From positions 1-60,801 of the forward strand of contig JAEZHK010000141.1 of NCBI GenBank assembly GCA_023416655.1: 60,801 nt of DNA. The letters are read 5' to 3'. Position numbers and translations under genes: made by a program. The notes beneath the pieces are model-generated. The model was not told the DNA's origin. It did no database searches and saw nothing but the letters and a program-made list of their open reading frames with translations. This document shows positions 34,212 to 43,243 of this stretch, one piece after another. Every line of letters begins with the position of its first letter. The stretch's first letter is position 1. Origin of the DNA: Bacillota bacterium (GTDB lineage: Bacteria; Bacillota; Clostridia; Christensenellales; Aristaeellaceae).

Positions 34212-36653
34212 ATGCCGGAAAAGCTGAGCGAGTACAACCAAAAAAGGAATTTTGACAGAACCCCGGAGCCGGAAGGCGAAGCGGCGTCAGGCCAGGGGCA
34301 TCTCCGGTTTGTCGTGCAGCACCACATGGCCCGCAGGGACCACTACGATTTCCGGCTGGAATGGGCGGGCGCACTTTTGAGCTGGGCGGTGCCCAAAGGG
34401 CCGTCCTATGACAAACGCGACAAGCGGCTCGCCGTGCAGGTGGAGGACCATCCGCTGGACTACCGGAACTTCGAGGGGACCATTCCCAAAGGCGAATACG
34501 GCGGCGGCGTGGTGATGCTCTGGGATGAAGGCCAATGGGAACCGCTTTCCGATGTGGATCAGGGGCTGCGGGAGGGTTCTCTCAAGTTCACGCTGAGGGG
34601 CCGAAGACTCAAGGGCAGATGGGCGCTGGTCCGGATGAAGGCGAAGGAGGGCGAGACCAAGGACAACTGGCTGCTGCTGAAGGAAAAGGATCAGTATGTA
34701 CAAAACACCGACGGGATTTCCCAGTTCACCACCAGCGTCCGCACCGGGCGCACCATGGCGGAAATCGAACAGGGTGAAGGCGAAAAAAACGCGAGAAATC
34801 CGATCAGCCGGGTCGATGTGCAGCTCGCAAAGCTTGTCAGCGCGGTTCCCGAGGGCGACGATTGGCTCTATGAACTGAAGTACGACGGCTACAGGATCGT
34901 GGCTTTTGTTGAAGGCAGCGGCGTCCGGCTCATCACCCGAAACGGCAACGACTATACGGACCGGTTTCAGTCCGTCGCCGATTCCCTCCTCGATTGGGCC
35001 AGTGGACGGGCGATGGTGCTGGACGGCGAAATGGTGGTCACAGACGCCGAAGGCCGGACGGATTTCCAGGCGCTTCAGAACCATTTGAGGAATCCCGAGG
35101 GGAAGTGCCCCACGTACATCGCCTTTGACCTTCTGGCGCTGGACGGCGAAGACCTGAGAGGCCGCCCGCTGGTCCAAAGAAAGGAAACGCTTGAAGCGCT
35201 TTTGAAGGATGCCCCGGAAAACCTCTACTACAGCAAGCATGTCAGGGGGAACGGAAAGGACAGCTTCCAAGCCGCGTGCAATGCCAATCTGGAGGGGATC
35301 GTGGGCAAAAAAGCCGATTCCCCCTACAGCGGAACCAGAAACGGCGACTGGATCAAGCTGAAGTGCGGCAGGCGGCAGGAATTCGTCATTGGGGGCTACA
35401 CGCTGTCCGACAAAAGGTCGAGCGGCGTCAGCTCGCTGCTGCTGGGCGCGTATGCGGGCGGGGAATTTATCTACACCGGGCGCGCGGGTACAGGCCTGAG
35501 CGAGGCCGACCGGGAATCCCTCGAGCAGAAATTTGAAATCATCAAGCGGCAGGAGTCCCCTTTCAAGACAGCGCCGAAGCCCAGGCCGAACGAGAGGATC
35601 ACCTGGCTTGAACCGGAACTGGTCGCGTTCGTCCAGTTCGCGGAATGGACCGGCGACAACCTGCTCAGACAGGCCAGTTTCAAGGGTCTCCGGAAGGATG
35701 CGGACCCAAGAACAATCAGAATGCAAACCGCGGATGAAAAAGATGTACATGATTCATCCGTCAAGGAAACGGAGAAGCCCATGCAGGTGAAACAGGACAG
35801 CGTCGTCGTCGAAGGAATCCCCATCACCAGCCCCGGCAAGGTGATCTTCGAAGATCCCACGATCACGAAGGAAGACGTCATCCGGTATTACGTGGAGATT
35901 TCGGAGCGCATGCTGCCCTACGTGCGCCACAGGGTGCTCAGCATCGTGCGCTGCCCCAAGGGCGTGTCTCAGGCCTGCTTTTACAAGAAACATCCCGGCC
36001 CGGACAGCAAGGGAATCGTCGTCATACCCGTTCCGGGCAGCGACGGGGAGACGGAGGACTATTTCTATATCGAAAACGCGTCCGGGCTTGTCGCCGAGGC
36101 GCAGATGGGGACGCTGGAATTCCATACCTGGGGAAGCCGCGTGGAAGCTCTGGAACAGCCTGACATGATGGTGTTCGACCTGGATCCGGACGAGGGAATG
36201 GAACTTTCCACGGTGCGCCAGGGCGTGCGAGACATCCGGAGCATTCTCGACGAACTTTCGCTCCTCTCCTATCTCAAGACCAGCGGCGGCAAGGGATACC
36301 ACGTGGTCGTCCCACTGAAGCCTGCCGCCTCTTGGGACGCGTTCCATGATTTCGCGAAGCGCGTCGCCGAAGTGGCGGAACAGAAGTGGCCCGACCGCTA
36401 CACCAGCAATGTCCGAAAAGTCAACCGCAAAAACAGGATCTTCATCGACTGGATCCGAAACGGCCGGGGCGCCACGAGCATTGCGCCCTATTCCATCAGG
36501 GCGAGAAAAGGGGCGCGGGTATCCATGCCTATTTTGTGGGATGAACTGGAGACAATCGCGCCCGACGGCGTGACGATGGCGGACGCGCTATCGAGGATTC
36601 GCGGCGACGACCCCTGGAAAGGGTTCTTTGAGATTCACCAACAGCTGCGATGA
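34212..36653 (+). CDS. ligD: Multifunctional DNA ligase LigD (phosphoesterase-ligase-polymerase)
   Basis: 813 residues. Domains in order: an N-terminal 3'-phosphoesterase (about 20-165, with HHMARRDHYDFRLEW), an ATP-dependent ligase (about 200-510, adenylated Lys223 in YELKYDGYR), and a C-terminal primase-polymerase (about 530-813, metal-binding D656/D658 in VFDLDPDEG). This PE-Lig-Pol order differs from the mycobacterial Pol-PE-Lig order. It trims, fills and seals ends held by Ku and is co-transcribed with it. No nick or frameshift is seen. Confidence 0.96.
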   Translation: MPEKLSEYNQKRNFDRTPEPEGEAASGQGHLRFVVQHHMARRDHYDFRLEWAGALLSWAVPKGPSYDKRDKRLAVQVEDHPLDYRNFEGTIPKGEYGGGVVMLWDEGQWEPLSDVDQGLREGSLKFTLRGRRLKGRWALVRMKAKEGETKDNWLLLKEKDQYVQNTDGISQFTTSVRTGRTMAEIEQGEGEKNARNPISRVDVQLAKLVSAVPEGDDWLYELKYDGYRIVAFVEGSGVRLITRNGNDYTDRFQSVADSLLDWASGRAMVLDGEMVVTDAEGRTDFQALQNHLRNPEGKCPTYIAFDLLALDGEDLRGRPLVQRKETLEALLKDAPENLYYSKHVRGNGKDSFQAACNANLEGIVGKKADSPYSGTRNGDWIKLKCGRRQEFVIGGYTLSDKRSSGVSSLLLGAYAGGEFIYTGRAGTGLSEADRESLEQKFEIIKRQESPFKTAPKPRPNERITWLEPELVAFVQFAEWTGDNLLRQASFKGLRKDADPRTIRMQTADEKDVHDSSVKETEKPMQVKQDSVVVEGIPITSPGKVIFEDPTITKEDVIRYYVEISERMLPYVRHRVLSIVRCPKGVSQACFYKKHPGPDSKGIVVIPVPGSDGETEDYFYIENASGLVAEAQMGTLEFHTWGSRVEALEQPDMMVFDLDPDEGMELSTVRQGVRDIRSILDELSLLSYLKTSGGKGYHVVVPLKPAASWDAFHDFAKRVAEVAEQKWPDRYTSNVRKVNRKNRIFIDWIRNGRGATSIAPYSIRARKGARVSMPILWDELETIAPDGVTMADALSRIRGDDPWKGFFEIHQQLR

Positions 36654-36670
36654 CGACTAATCTATACAAG

Positions 36671-36700
36671 GAAAAGGCCCCCGCACATCGGCTGGGGCCT
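36671..36700 (-). terminator. Terminator of the Ig-like repeat protein gene
   Basis: AGGCCCC (36675-36681) pairs with GGGGCCT (36694-36700) in a 12-nt loop hairpin; read on the minus strand it is followed by TTTTC. It lies between the convergent ligD and Ig-like protein genes. Confidence 0.75.
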
Positions 36701-36720
36701 GGTGGGCCTCTGTTCCCAAA

Positions 36721-39700
36721 CTATTTGGCTTCGACCGCCTCGTTCTTTGCGATTTCTTCGCTCGCAATCGCGTCGGCCGCGCCGGTTGTCTGGGGTTCGG
36801 GCTCGGTGGGAGCGGGTTCGGTGGGTGCGAGTTCAGCAGGCGCGGGCTCGGTGGGCGCGGGCTCCGTGGGCAGCGGCGCAAGCGGTTCATTGACGCCCTT
36901 GATGCCCTTCACAACCACGTTGATCTTGGCGGTGGCTGTAAAGCCGTTGTCAAGCACGTACTGGAAGGTGGTCAGCCCGACACTGCGGGCGGTGATGTAG
37001 TTGCTTTTGTAGGTAGCCGCGGTATTGTCGCCCTTCCACCTCTGGGTGGCGAAGATCGCGGCGCCGCTCGGGAGCGCAACCACGCGGACGGCCAGCTTCT
37101 TCCCCTTGATCAGGTTCACGGGGGTGTCGCCGAAGGTTACCCATTTCTTGCCCTGCTTGTACTGAAGCATAAGCGAGGTGGCGACCTTGCGGATCACGAC
37201 CAGGTGAGAAACGGTGGTGCCGTCGCTCAGCCTCGCGGACACCGTGATGCGGGTGGTGCCGCCCTTCTTCAGGGTGGCGACGCCGTCCGCGTTGATCGAC
37301 ATGAGCTTCGACTGATTGGACTTCCAGCTGGTCACGGTGTAGTCCGGAACGCTGAAGGTAATATTCTTGTCGGTCAGGTTCACGATGTACACCGGGCGAT
37401 TCTTATAGCTCGACAGGACCACCTTGGTCGCGGTATCGACGGCGATCTTTTTCTGCGGGGGTGTCGGGTCCTGCGTCACGGTGACCTTGAAGCCGGCGGT
37501 ATTCACGGAGGCGCAGTCCGCAGCCGTCAGCGTGACGACGATGGTGTACACGCCCTTGGAAAGCCCGCTTAGCGACACGGTCACGGTTCCGTCGGTTGCA
37601 ATGGTCGCGGTTGCGCCCTTGCTCACACCGGATACCGCTTGCTTGACGGCAACCTTGGTCGCACCGAAGTCGGCGTAGTTGTCAATCTTGCCGACCACGA
37701 CGTCCTTCTTCTCGCTCCCCTTCATTTCAAAGGCCGCGACGGTGGTTCCGGTGAAGTTGATCGTCTTTGGCTTCTTGACCACATTCAACTGGTTGCCGGA
37801 GATGGTGCGCCCGCTGTTCATCAGGGCGGCGCTGGGCGTAAAGCCGGAGATCGATTTCGCGGTCAACGCCCAGTCATAGCTGAATGCGGTCGTGGTATCG
37901 CCTACGTTTGAGATATTGAGCGTCACCGTGCCGTCCTTGGCCACGTCAAACGTCGGGTCGGTCATACCGGTGGATTTGTCCGGAGCGCTGAATTTCTCAA
38001 AGGCGATGTTGCAGTAGTATCTGATCTGATCCATCGTTTCGCCTTCGCCGGGCTGGAGCTTGCCGAGCACCTTGGACAGCGAGCCGCCCTCGATGACCGT
38101 AAACGCCTTGACGGGGGCAAAGGTGACTTCCTTCTTGGGTTCCGCGGGGATGGTGGAGGGCGCCGCCTCGACCGTAATGGCCGCGGTCGCGTGAACGCCA
38201 TCCACCGTCGCCGTGATGGTGGCGGTCCCCGCCTTGCGGGCGGTGACGAGACCCCCATCCGAAACGCTGGCGACGAACTCATCGCTGGAATTCCAGGAAA
38301 CGGTTTTGCCAACCAGGCCGTCGGGCTGCAGAAGGGCGGTCAATTGCTTGCTCTCCCGGATCGTAAGGGTCGTCGCCGAGGGCGCGAGCGCGATGGCGGT
38401 CGCCTCGACGTCCACAATCTTCACTGCGCACGTGGCGGACTCTGAACCGGCCGTTGCGGTCACCGTGACTTCCCCAACGCCTTTCGCCGTCAGCACACCG
38501 GTCCTAATGTCAATCGCCGCGAGGGCCGTGTTATCAACGCTCCAAGCGATTTCCGCGTTGGTCGCGTTGTCCGGGGTGACAGTCGCCTTCAATGTTTCGG
38601 TCTCGCCCTTGGTGAGGGTCAGGCTGGTCTTCTCCATCCTGACTTCTTCGACCGCGATGTCGAACTCGTAAGCTGCCGTCGCAAAGGCGGGATCCATCGA
38701 GGCCTTGATGGCGACCGCGCGCAGCGTGGTATCCGTGCTCAGCTTGACGCCGGCGCTTGGGAAAGGTGTGCTGCTGGCGCTCGGCTCGCTGCCGTTGATC
38801 GTATAGTAAACCGACGCGCCATTGGTGGCCGTCGCCGCCTTGACGGTGATCTCCGCGTTGTACGTACCCGCGGCCACATCAAGCTTCAGATCCGCGACCT
38901 TCGCAGGTTTCTCGCCGGGCTGGATCGTCACGGTGTCTGACTTACCGTCCAGCGTCACGGTGATGACCGCCGTCTTCGCCGGGTCGGCAGTCTCGGGCAC
39001 GACCACGCGGCCGGTAGTATCCACTGTCGCAACCGTGTTGTCGCTGCTCGTCCAGATCGGCGTGGCAAAGGGCTTGACTTCAGAGGAACCGCTTTTGCCG
39101 ATCGCCGACAGCTGCAGCGCTTCGCCGCTATTGATCGTGAGCGTATCGCCTACGTCCCCGGAACCGTCATGAATCTCGACGCTGTCGAGCACGACCGCGT
39201 TCACGGTCACCGTCACGGAGTCCGTACGGCCGCCGTCCGCCGTGGTCGCCGAGATCATCGCGGTGCCCGGCTTTTTCGCGGTGATGACCGCTTTGAGCTC
39301 ATTGCCCGCGCCCGCCACCTGCGCGACCGTGGCGACGGTGGTATCGTTGCTCTGCCAGGAAATCGCCTTGTTCTTGGCGGTGGTCGGGTTCAGCGTCGCC
39401 GTAAGCTCGCTCGTGTCCTTGCCGTTCATGGTAATGACGCCGCCCAGATCGATGCCCGTCACGGCGGTGGCGCTTGAAAATGTCGCCGTCACCGTGTTGC
39501 TCTTCTGAAGGCCGCTCTTTGTGGCCCACGCCACAACGACCGCGGTCGTGTTCTCAGGAATCACGATGTCGGAGCCGGTGCCCGGCTTGCCATTGACCGT
39601 GTAGGCGAAGACGGCATCCTTGGTCGCGCTAGTGAGAACGACCGTGCGGTCCGACGCGCCCGTCTTGGTGAACACGGTTCCATCCGGTTTGTCGAAAACG

Positions 39701-41580
39701 GGCGCCGCTACCTTGCTGCTGGATGCCGTCACCGTCACCGCGCAGGTGGCGCGCAGGCCATTTTTCGTGACCAGGGTTATGGTTTCAGTCTTGCCTTCCC
39801 CAGTGTCCCTGGCTTCGATGACGATGGAATCCCGATCCTCCACGACGCCGCCCGTTGCGCCCGCAACCTGAATGGCCGTGGTATCTTTGTTGAAGTAGAA
39901 GTTTACCTTCTCATAAGTTGCGTTGGACGGGACGACGACCGCCTTCAATACCGCCGTCCGACCGGCCGGGATGGAAAGCGTCGCGGGAGAAGCGCTCACG
40001 CCGGTCTCGCGAACCTGGTTGACGGTAATCCTGCAACTGGCCTTTCGGGTGGCGGGCGTGTTGCCGTAGGTCACGGTCGCTTCCGCCTTTACATCCGAAA
40101 CGCCGGTGGTCGTGAGCTTGAAGATTTTGCCGTCGGCCGACGTTTCAACCTTGGATACGCTCTCATTGGCCGCGCCGGGCGTCCAATCTATGCGCTTGAC
40201 GTTGGCGCTGGCCGGAACTACGCTCGCGGTCAGCACGACTTCGGCCTTGCCGCTTACCGTAACCGCCGTCTTGTCCAAGGTGAAGCCGGTCACGGCGATA
40301 TCAACGGTATACTGCTGCGCAACCTGCCCGCTGGCCGTGGAACCCTTGACCGCGATCGCATTAAACTTGTACGTCTTGTTCTCCGGCAGCGCAATGGGAC
40401 CAGCATACAATGTGCCGACCGCCGCGGCATTCGCGGCCGTCAGCGCCGCGGGCGCCGCACCATTGTCGGTCATGGTGTAGTAAACCTTTGCGCCTACCGT
40501 GGTGGTCGCAATCCCGACCGCCGCGCCGGGCCTTGACAGCTCGCCTGACAGCGAATAAGTCGGATTGCTTGCCTTGCCCGTCGACGCGTAGACCCGCACC
40601 GAAGGGGCATGGGTGCGCCCGTAGTTCGTGGTAACGGAGATGACCGTGAGACCTTCGGAAATGGCGGTGAGCACGCCACTACCGTCAATGGTGGCAACTT
40701 CCTCATTGCTGCTCGACCAGGATTTCACGGTGTCGGTGTTGGCCGTGCCGGAAATCTCCGCGGTCAACTGCACGCGCTCTCCCACCGTCGTATTCTCATC
40801 AAAACCGGTTATGGTGACGCCCGTCGAATTGACCTTGGAAACCGTCACCTCACACGTGGCGCTCGCGGTACCGGCCGCGTTCTTTGCGATAACCGTGATG
40901 GTCGCCTTGCCCTCGGCGAGCGGCGTGATCGTCTGCTGACTGGGCTCCCCGGGGACTGTTTCGGCCTTGACGATCCCGGGTGCGCTGCTCGACCAGACAA
41001 CCTCGACGTCCGCGGCGGTCTTGCCGTCCGCGTTGACCGTCGCGGTCAGGGTCTTGGGCGCAACCAAGCCATTGAAGGTGTGCGCAGTTGTGTCCAGTTC
41101 CACAGTCGAAACAGCGGTGTACACACTGACCATCGCGATCTGCTGCCCGGAAAGGGAAGTCGTCACATAGCCGGAGAGCGTCAGTCCATCCACAAACCTG
41201 ATCGGCAGTTCGGCCTTGCCGCTGGCGGCTGTCGGCGACTTGAAGCTCGCGTACAGCTTGTTGTCGGTAATTTGGATGGCAAGGAGAAGATCATTCGTCG
41301 ACGCGGTTTCTTCGTAGATCAGGGAATTCTTCGTGATGCCCAAAGCAAGGGCGGTTTTGTCTGCGCTTGACAAAGTCGAGTTCCCATCTACTTTAAACTC
41401 GCCCAACAACTTGTTGGTGAAATCAAGCCCCTCGGCATCCGCGGCAATGGTCGTATTCGCGGGCACAAAAGTCAGTACGGGAAAGCCTTTGCGCACCACG
41501 CCTTGCGCCGATGCACCCATCGAAAAGACGGACGCGAGCAGCGCAAGCACCAGTACCAGGGTAAACCACCGTCGAGTCAT
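36721..41580 (-). CDS. Giant secreted protein with many bacterial Ig-like (Big_2) domains
   Basis: 1619 residues. A signal peptide (MTRRWFTLVLVLALLASVFS, then MGASAQ) is followed by roughly ten Big_2-type domains recognised by repeats of V-x-W-S-S-x(n)-V-A-x-V-x-x-x-G-x(1)-V/L-T-A. Three segments resemble chitobiase-type C-terminal repeats: SLSGELSRPGAAVG (about 345), APVFDKPDGTVF (about 640) and VYYTINGSEPSASS (about 930). The C-terminus is a PTEPAP-rich tail without LPXTG or a membrane anchor. A non-enzymatic surface or adhesion role is likely. The ATG at 41580 follows GGGAGGTG. Confidence 0.9.
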   Translation of the reverse strand: MTRRWFTLVLVLALLASVFSMGASAQGVVRKGFPVLTFVPANTTIAADAEGLDFTNKLLGEFKVDGNSTLSSADKTALALGITKNSLIYEETASTNDLLLAIQITDNKLYASFKSPTAASGKAELPIRFVDGLTLSGYVTTSLSGQQIAMVSVYTAVSTVELDTTAHTFNGLVAPKTLTATVNADGKTAADVEVVWSSSAPGIVKAETVPGEPSQQTITPLAEGKATITVIAKNAAGTASATCEVTVSKVNSTGVTITGFDENTTVGERVQLTAEISGTANTDTVKSWSSSNEEVATIDGSGVLTAISEGLTVISVTTNYGRTHAPSVRVYASTGKASNPTYSLSGELSRPGAAVGIATTTVGAKVYYTMTDNGAAPAALTAANAAAVGTLYAGPIALPENKTYKFNAIAVKGSTASGQVAQQYTVDIAVTGFTLDKTAVTVSGKAEVVLTASVVPASANVKRIDWTPGAANESVSKVETSADGKIFKLTTTGVSDVKAEATVTYGNTPATRKASCRITVNQVRETGVSASPATLSIPAGRTAVLKAVVVPSNATYEKVNFYFNKDTTAIQVAGATGGVVEDRDSIVIEARDTGEGKTETITLVTKNGLRATCAVTVTASSSKVAAPVFDKPDGTVFTKTGASDRTVVLTSATKDAVFAYTVNGKPGTGSDIVIPENTTAVVVAWATKSGLQKSNTVTATFSSATAVTGIDLGGVITMNGKDTSELTATLNPTTAKNKAISWQSNDTTVATVAQVAGAGNELKAVITAKKPGTAMISATTADGGRTDSVTVTVNAVVLDSVEIHDGSGDVGDTLTINSGEALQLSAIGKSGSSEVKPFATPIWTSSDNTVATVDTTGRVVVPETADPAKTAVITVTLDGKSDTVTIQPGEKPAKVADLKLDVAAGTYNAEITVKAATATNGASVYYTINGSEPSASSTPFPSAGVKLSTDTTLRAVAIKASMDPAFATAAYEFDIAVEEVRMEKTSLTLTKGETETLKATVTPDNATNAEIAWSVDNTALAAIDIRTGVLTAKGVGEVTVTATAGSESATCAVKIVDVEATAIALAPSATTLTIRESKQLTALLQPDGLVGKTVSWNSSDEFVASVSDGGLVTARKAGTATITATVDGVHATAAITVEAAPSTIPAEPKKEVTFAPVKAFTVIEGGSLSKVLGKLQPGEGETMDQIRYYCNIAFEKFSAPDKSTGMTDPTFDVAKDGTVTLNISNVGDTTTAFSYDWALTAKSISGFTPSAALMNSGRTISGNQLNVVKKPKTINFTGTTVAAFEMKGSEKKDVVVGKIDNYADFGATKVAVKQAVSGVSKGATATIATDGTVTVSLSGLSKGVYTIVVTLTAADCASVNTAGFKVTVTQDPTPPQKKIAVDTATKVVLSSYKNRPVYIVNLTDKNITFSVPDYTVTSWKSNQSKLMSINADGVATLKKGGTTRITVSARLSDGTTVSHLVVIRKVATSLMLQYKQGKKWVTFGDTPVNLIKGKKLAVRVVALPSGAAIFATQRWKGDNTAATYKSNYITARSVGLTTFQYVLDNGFTATAKINVVVKGIKGVNEPLAPLPTEPAPTEPAPAELAPTEPAPTEPEPQTTGAADAIASEEIAKNEAVEAK

Positions 41581-41628
41581 GAAAAAACACCTCCCAAATC
41601 ATTCGGATATCGCAGCCATATAATGGCA

Positions 41629-41657
41629 ATTATAGCCAAAAGTTACACAAATGTCAA
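41629..41657 (-). promoter_or_regulatory. Consensus SigA promoter of the Ig-like protein gene
   Basis: Minus strand TTGACA (41652-41657), exact 17-bp spacer, TATAAT (41629-41634). This is a perfect consensus promoter, suggesting strong constitutive expression of a very large secreted protein. Confidence 0.9.
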
Positions 41658-42236
41658 GAAGTGTTTACAACTTGTCGGCACTCTAATTTTTCTATGTGTT
41701 TTTGAATGTAAAAAGGAACCGATCCTTCCGGCCCCAGTCTGTCTTGGAAAAGGGCGTCAACTCTTATACAATCGAAGTATGGGGTACCTGGACCTCTGGG
41801 TGCAACCGCGCCTCGTCGGGTGCAAACGGACGGTTTGGGTGCGGGCAAATAGCATGGCGATTTGTCATTCACCCTGCTGCATCGCCATTGAATGACTCCG
41901 ATGCCTTCATGCCTTTCTCACCACCCAATATCAATTTGTTCAGCAAAATCCATGATATCATCTCTTCCTTGAATGGTTCGAATGGACCAATATCAGTATA
42001 GAACCTCCCGGACTGCAACGCAGCATCGAGAAAGAAAATCGAGACGGACGAAACGGCCTGACTTTCCATCCAGTGTCGGGCGAATTTATGGATCTTTGGT
42101 CGGATATGCAATTTAACGCACATAGTCGGGTCAATCATGGTGTACGGCGGTTAATATTGTAATGGATGTTTTTGCTTCCACTTCAGAATGACCGGGTCTT
42201 GGGGTTGGAAACTGAAAATCGGAGGACGGCATTGAA
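41658..42236. other. Gene-free stretch of lower GC
   Basis: Several short ORFs can be drawn here (for example minus strand 41869-42138, 89 codons), but none has a ribosome site or recognisable motif. I see no RNA gene. The end of the stretch contains the ribosome site GGAGG of the DHFR-like gene. Confidence 0.5.
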
Positions 42237-42803
42237 ATGGCTAAACTGATCTACCCTATTAACGTATCTTTGGACGGTTACACGGAGGACGATCGCGGCA
42301 ATCTTGAGTGGTCGATCTCCGATGACGAGGAGTTTGCGTTCTGGACTGACTTCCAGCGGCCGATTGGCACTTATCTATACGGACGCCGAATGTATGAGTC
42401 TATGGTGTACTGGGAGACCGCGAGCGCCAAAAAAGGCGATCATCAACCGAAGGCAATGCGAGAATTCGCGCAGATCTGGCGAGCTGCTGAGAAGATCGTG
42501 TATTCCGGGACGCTTCAGGTGGTTTCAAGCGCAAGGACCCGGATCGAGCGCGAATTCGATCCCGATGCGATTCGGAGGCTGAAAGAGTCTTCAGAAGCCG
42601 ACATTACGATTGGCGGCCCCGAGCTTGCCGGGCAGGCGATGAGCGCTGGATTAATCGATGAGTGTCATCTGCTTGTTAATCCGATCGTCTTGGGTGGGGG
42701 TAAGCGGGCATTGCCGGACAACCTCCGCATGCGGCTCGAGCTGCTCGGTGAGAGTCGCTTCCGAAGCGGCGTTGTTCATCTTCACTACCGTTCAATAGAG
42801 TAG
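42237..42803 (+). CDS. Dihydrofolate-reductase/RibD C-terminal-like reductase
   Basis: 188 residues of the RibD_C/YyaP family with a DHFR-like fold. The opening KLIYPINVSLDGYTEDDRGN and the NADPH-side features YLYGRRMYESM and TIGGPELAGQAMSAGLIDEC are characteristic. It reduces a pterin- or flavin-precursor-like substrate with NADPH; the physiological substrate for YyaP-like proteins is not established. The ATG at 42237 has GGAGG 11 bases upstream. It is the last chromosomal gene before the tRNA-remnant boundary and is transcribed toward it. Confidence 0.88.
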   Translation: MAKLIYPINVSLDGYTEDDRGNLEWSISDDEEFAFWTDFQRPIGTYLYGRRMYESMVYWETASAKKGDHQPKAMREFAQIWRAAEKIVYSGTLQVVSSARTRIEREFDPDAIRRLKESSEADITIGGPELAGQAMSAGLIDECHLLVNPIVLGGGKRALPDNLRMRLELLGESRFRSGVVHLHYRSIE

Positions 42804-42846
42804 CCAACAGAAAAAATGCCCCATGCCTTATAGCCCCGGTAGGTAC

Positions 42847-42877
42847 GGAAAAGGACTCAACCCTTGCGGTCGAGTCC
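42847..42877 (-). terminator. Terminator belonging to a disrupted tRNA gene (also serves the DHFR-like gene)
   Basis: GGACTCGACC / GGTTGAGTCC on the minus strand, followed by TTTTCC. It lies 10 bp after a tRNA-like CCA end, the normal place for a tRNA terminator. On the plus strand it is followed by CTTTT and could also stop transcripts of the DHFR-like gene. Confidence 0.75.
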
Positions 42878-42886
42878 CTTTTGATT

Positions 42887-42911
42887 TGGTGTAGCATAGG
42901 GGATTCGAACC
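42887..42911 (-). other. tRNA 3'-end remnant, probable left attachment site of the prophage
   Basis: On the minus strand the sequence ends ...TGCTACACCA with the T-loop GGTTCGAATCC 5' of it, exactly as at the 3' end of a tRNA. The 5' part of a tRNA is absent: upstream bases cannot form an acceptor or anticodon arm, and the T-stem is imperfect with the bases now next to it. With the terminator immediately downstream, this looks like the chromosome-side att site left when an element inserted into the tRNA 3' end. The intact tRNA should stand at the other end of the prophage, beyond 60801. Confidence 0.65.
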
Positions 42912-42927
42912 ACAGCCGAGGGTGCAC

Positions 42928-43001
42928 TTTTGTGTACACCGCATAAAGAAAACTGCATCTTCTCCGGCAAAAATAAGCTATTCTGCACACCCGATAAAGA
43001 A
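42928..43001. repeat. Direct repeat pair next to the att site (arm-type-like)
   Basis: TGTGTACACCGCATAAAGAA (ends 42950) and TCTGCACACCCGATAAAGAA (ends 43001) are imperfect direct copies about 51 bp apart, 20-90 bp inside the att core. This is the place where tyrosine integrases bind arm-type sites. The role is inferred. Confidence 0.4.
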
Positions 43002-43016
43002 TAGTGTAAGCGCAAA

Positions 43017-43038
43017 CGGGTACCTTCGCGGGTACCCG
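43017..43038. other. Hairpin between the att site and the Thoeris genes
   Basis: CGGGTACC / GGTACCCG, a perfect 8-bp stem with a 6-nt loop. It lies about 205 bp after the ThsA stop on the minus strand. There is only a weak T-tract, so it is a possible but unproven terminator. The remainder of 43039-43243 shows no gene. Confidence 0.45.
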
Positions 43039-43243
43039 GAAACGCCATCAAAACCGCTCGACTTGCAATTTCAACAAAGCCTCCAGAACAGCCGCGCCCA
43101 GCCAGCGACGAACCTAACAACACCTCTATGATCCTAAAGTGCAAAGTGGGTGGAAAGGTGGGTGGGAGCTTCGCCGCTAGAAGAGCATCCGCCTACTGGC
43201 AAGAGACCTCTTTCGGAAATCTCATTGTTGCTCGGTCGTTTGA

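Noticed and set aside
41869..42138. 89-codon minus-strand ORF in the gap before the DHFR-like gene
   Set aside because: No ribosome site and no recognisable motif. Could be a relic, but I cannot support it as a gene.
42887..42960. Intact tRNA gene
   Set aside because: Only the T-loop, acceptor 3' strand and CCA are present; no 5' acceptor strand or anticodon arm can be formed.
43017..43038. Terminator for the Thoeris operon
   Set aside because: The hairpin is good but lies about 205 bp after the stop with little T-tract, so I kept it only as a hairpin.
42857..43144. 95-codon minus-strand ORF over the tRNA remnant
   Set aside because: It runs through the tRNA 3' end and terminator, so it is not protein-coding DNA.
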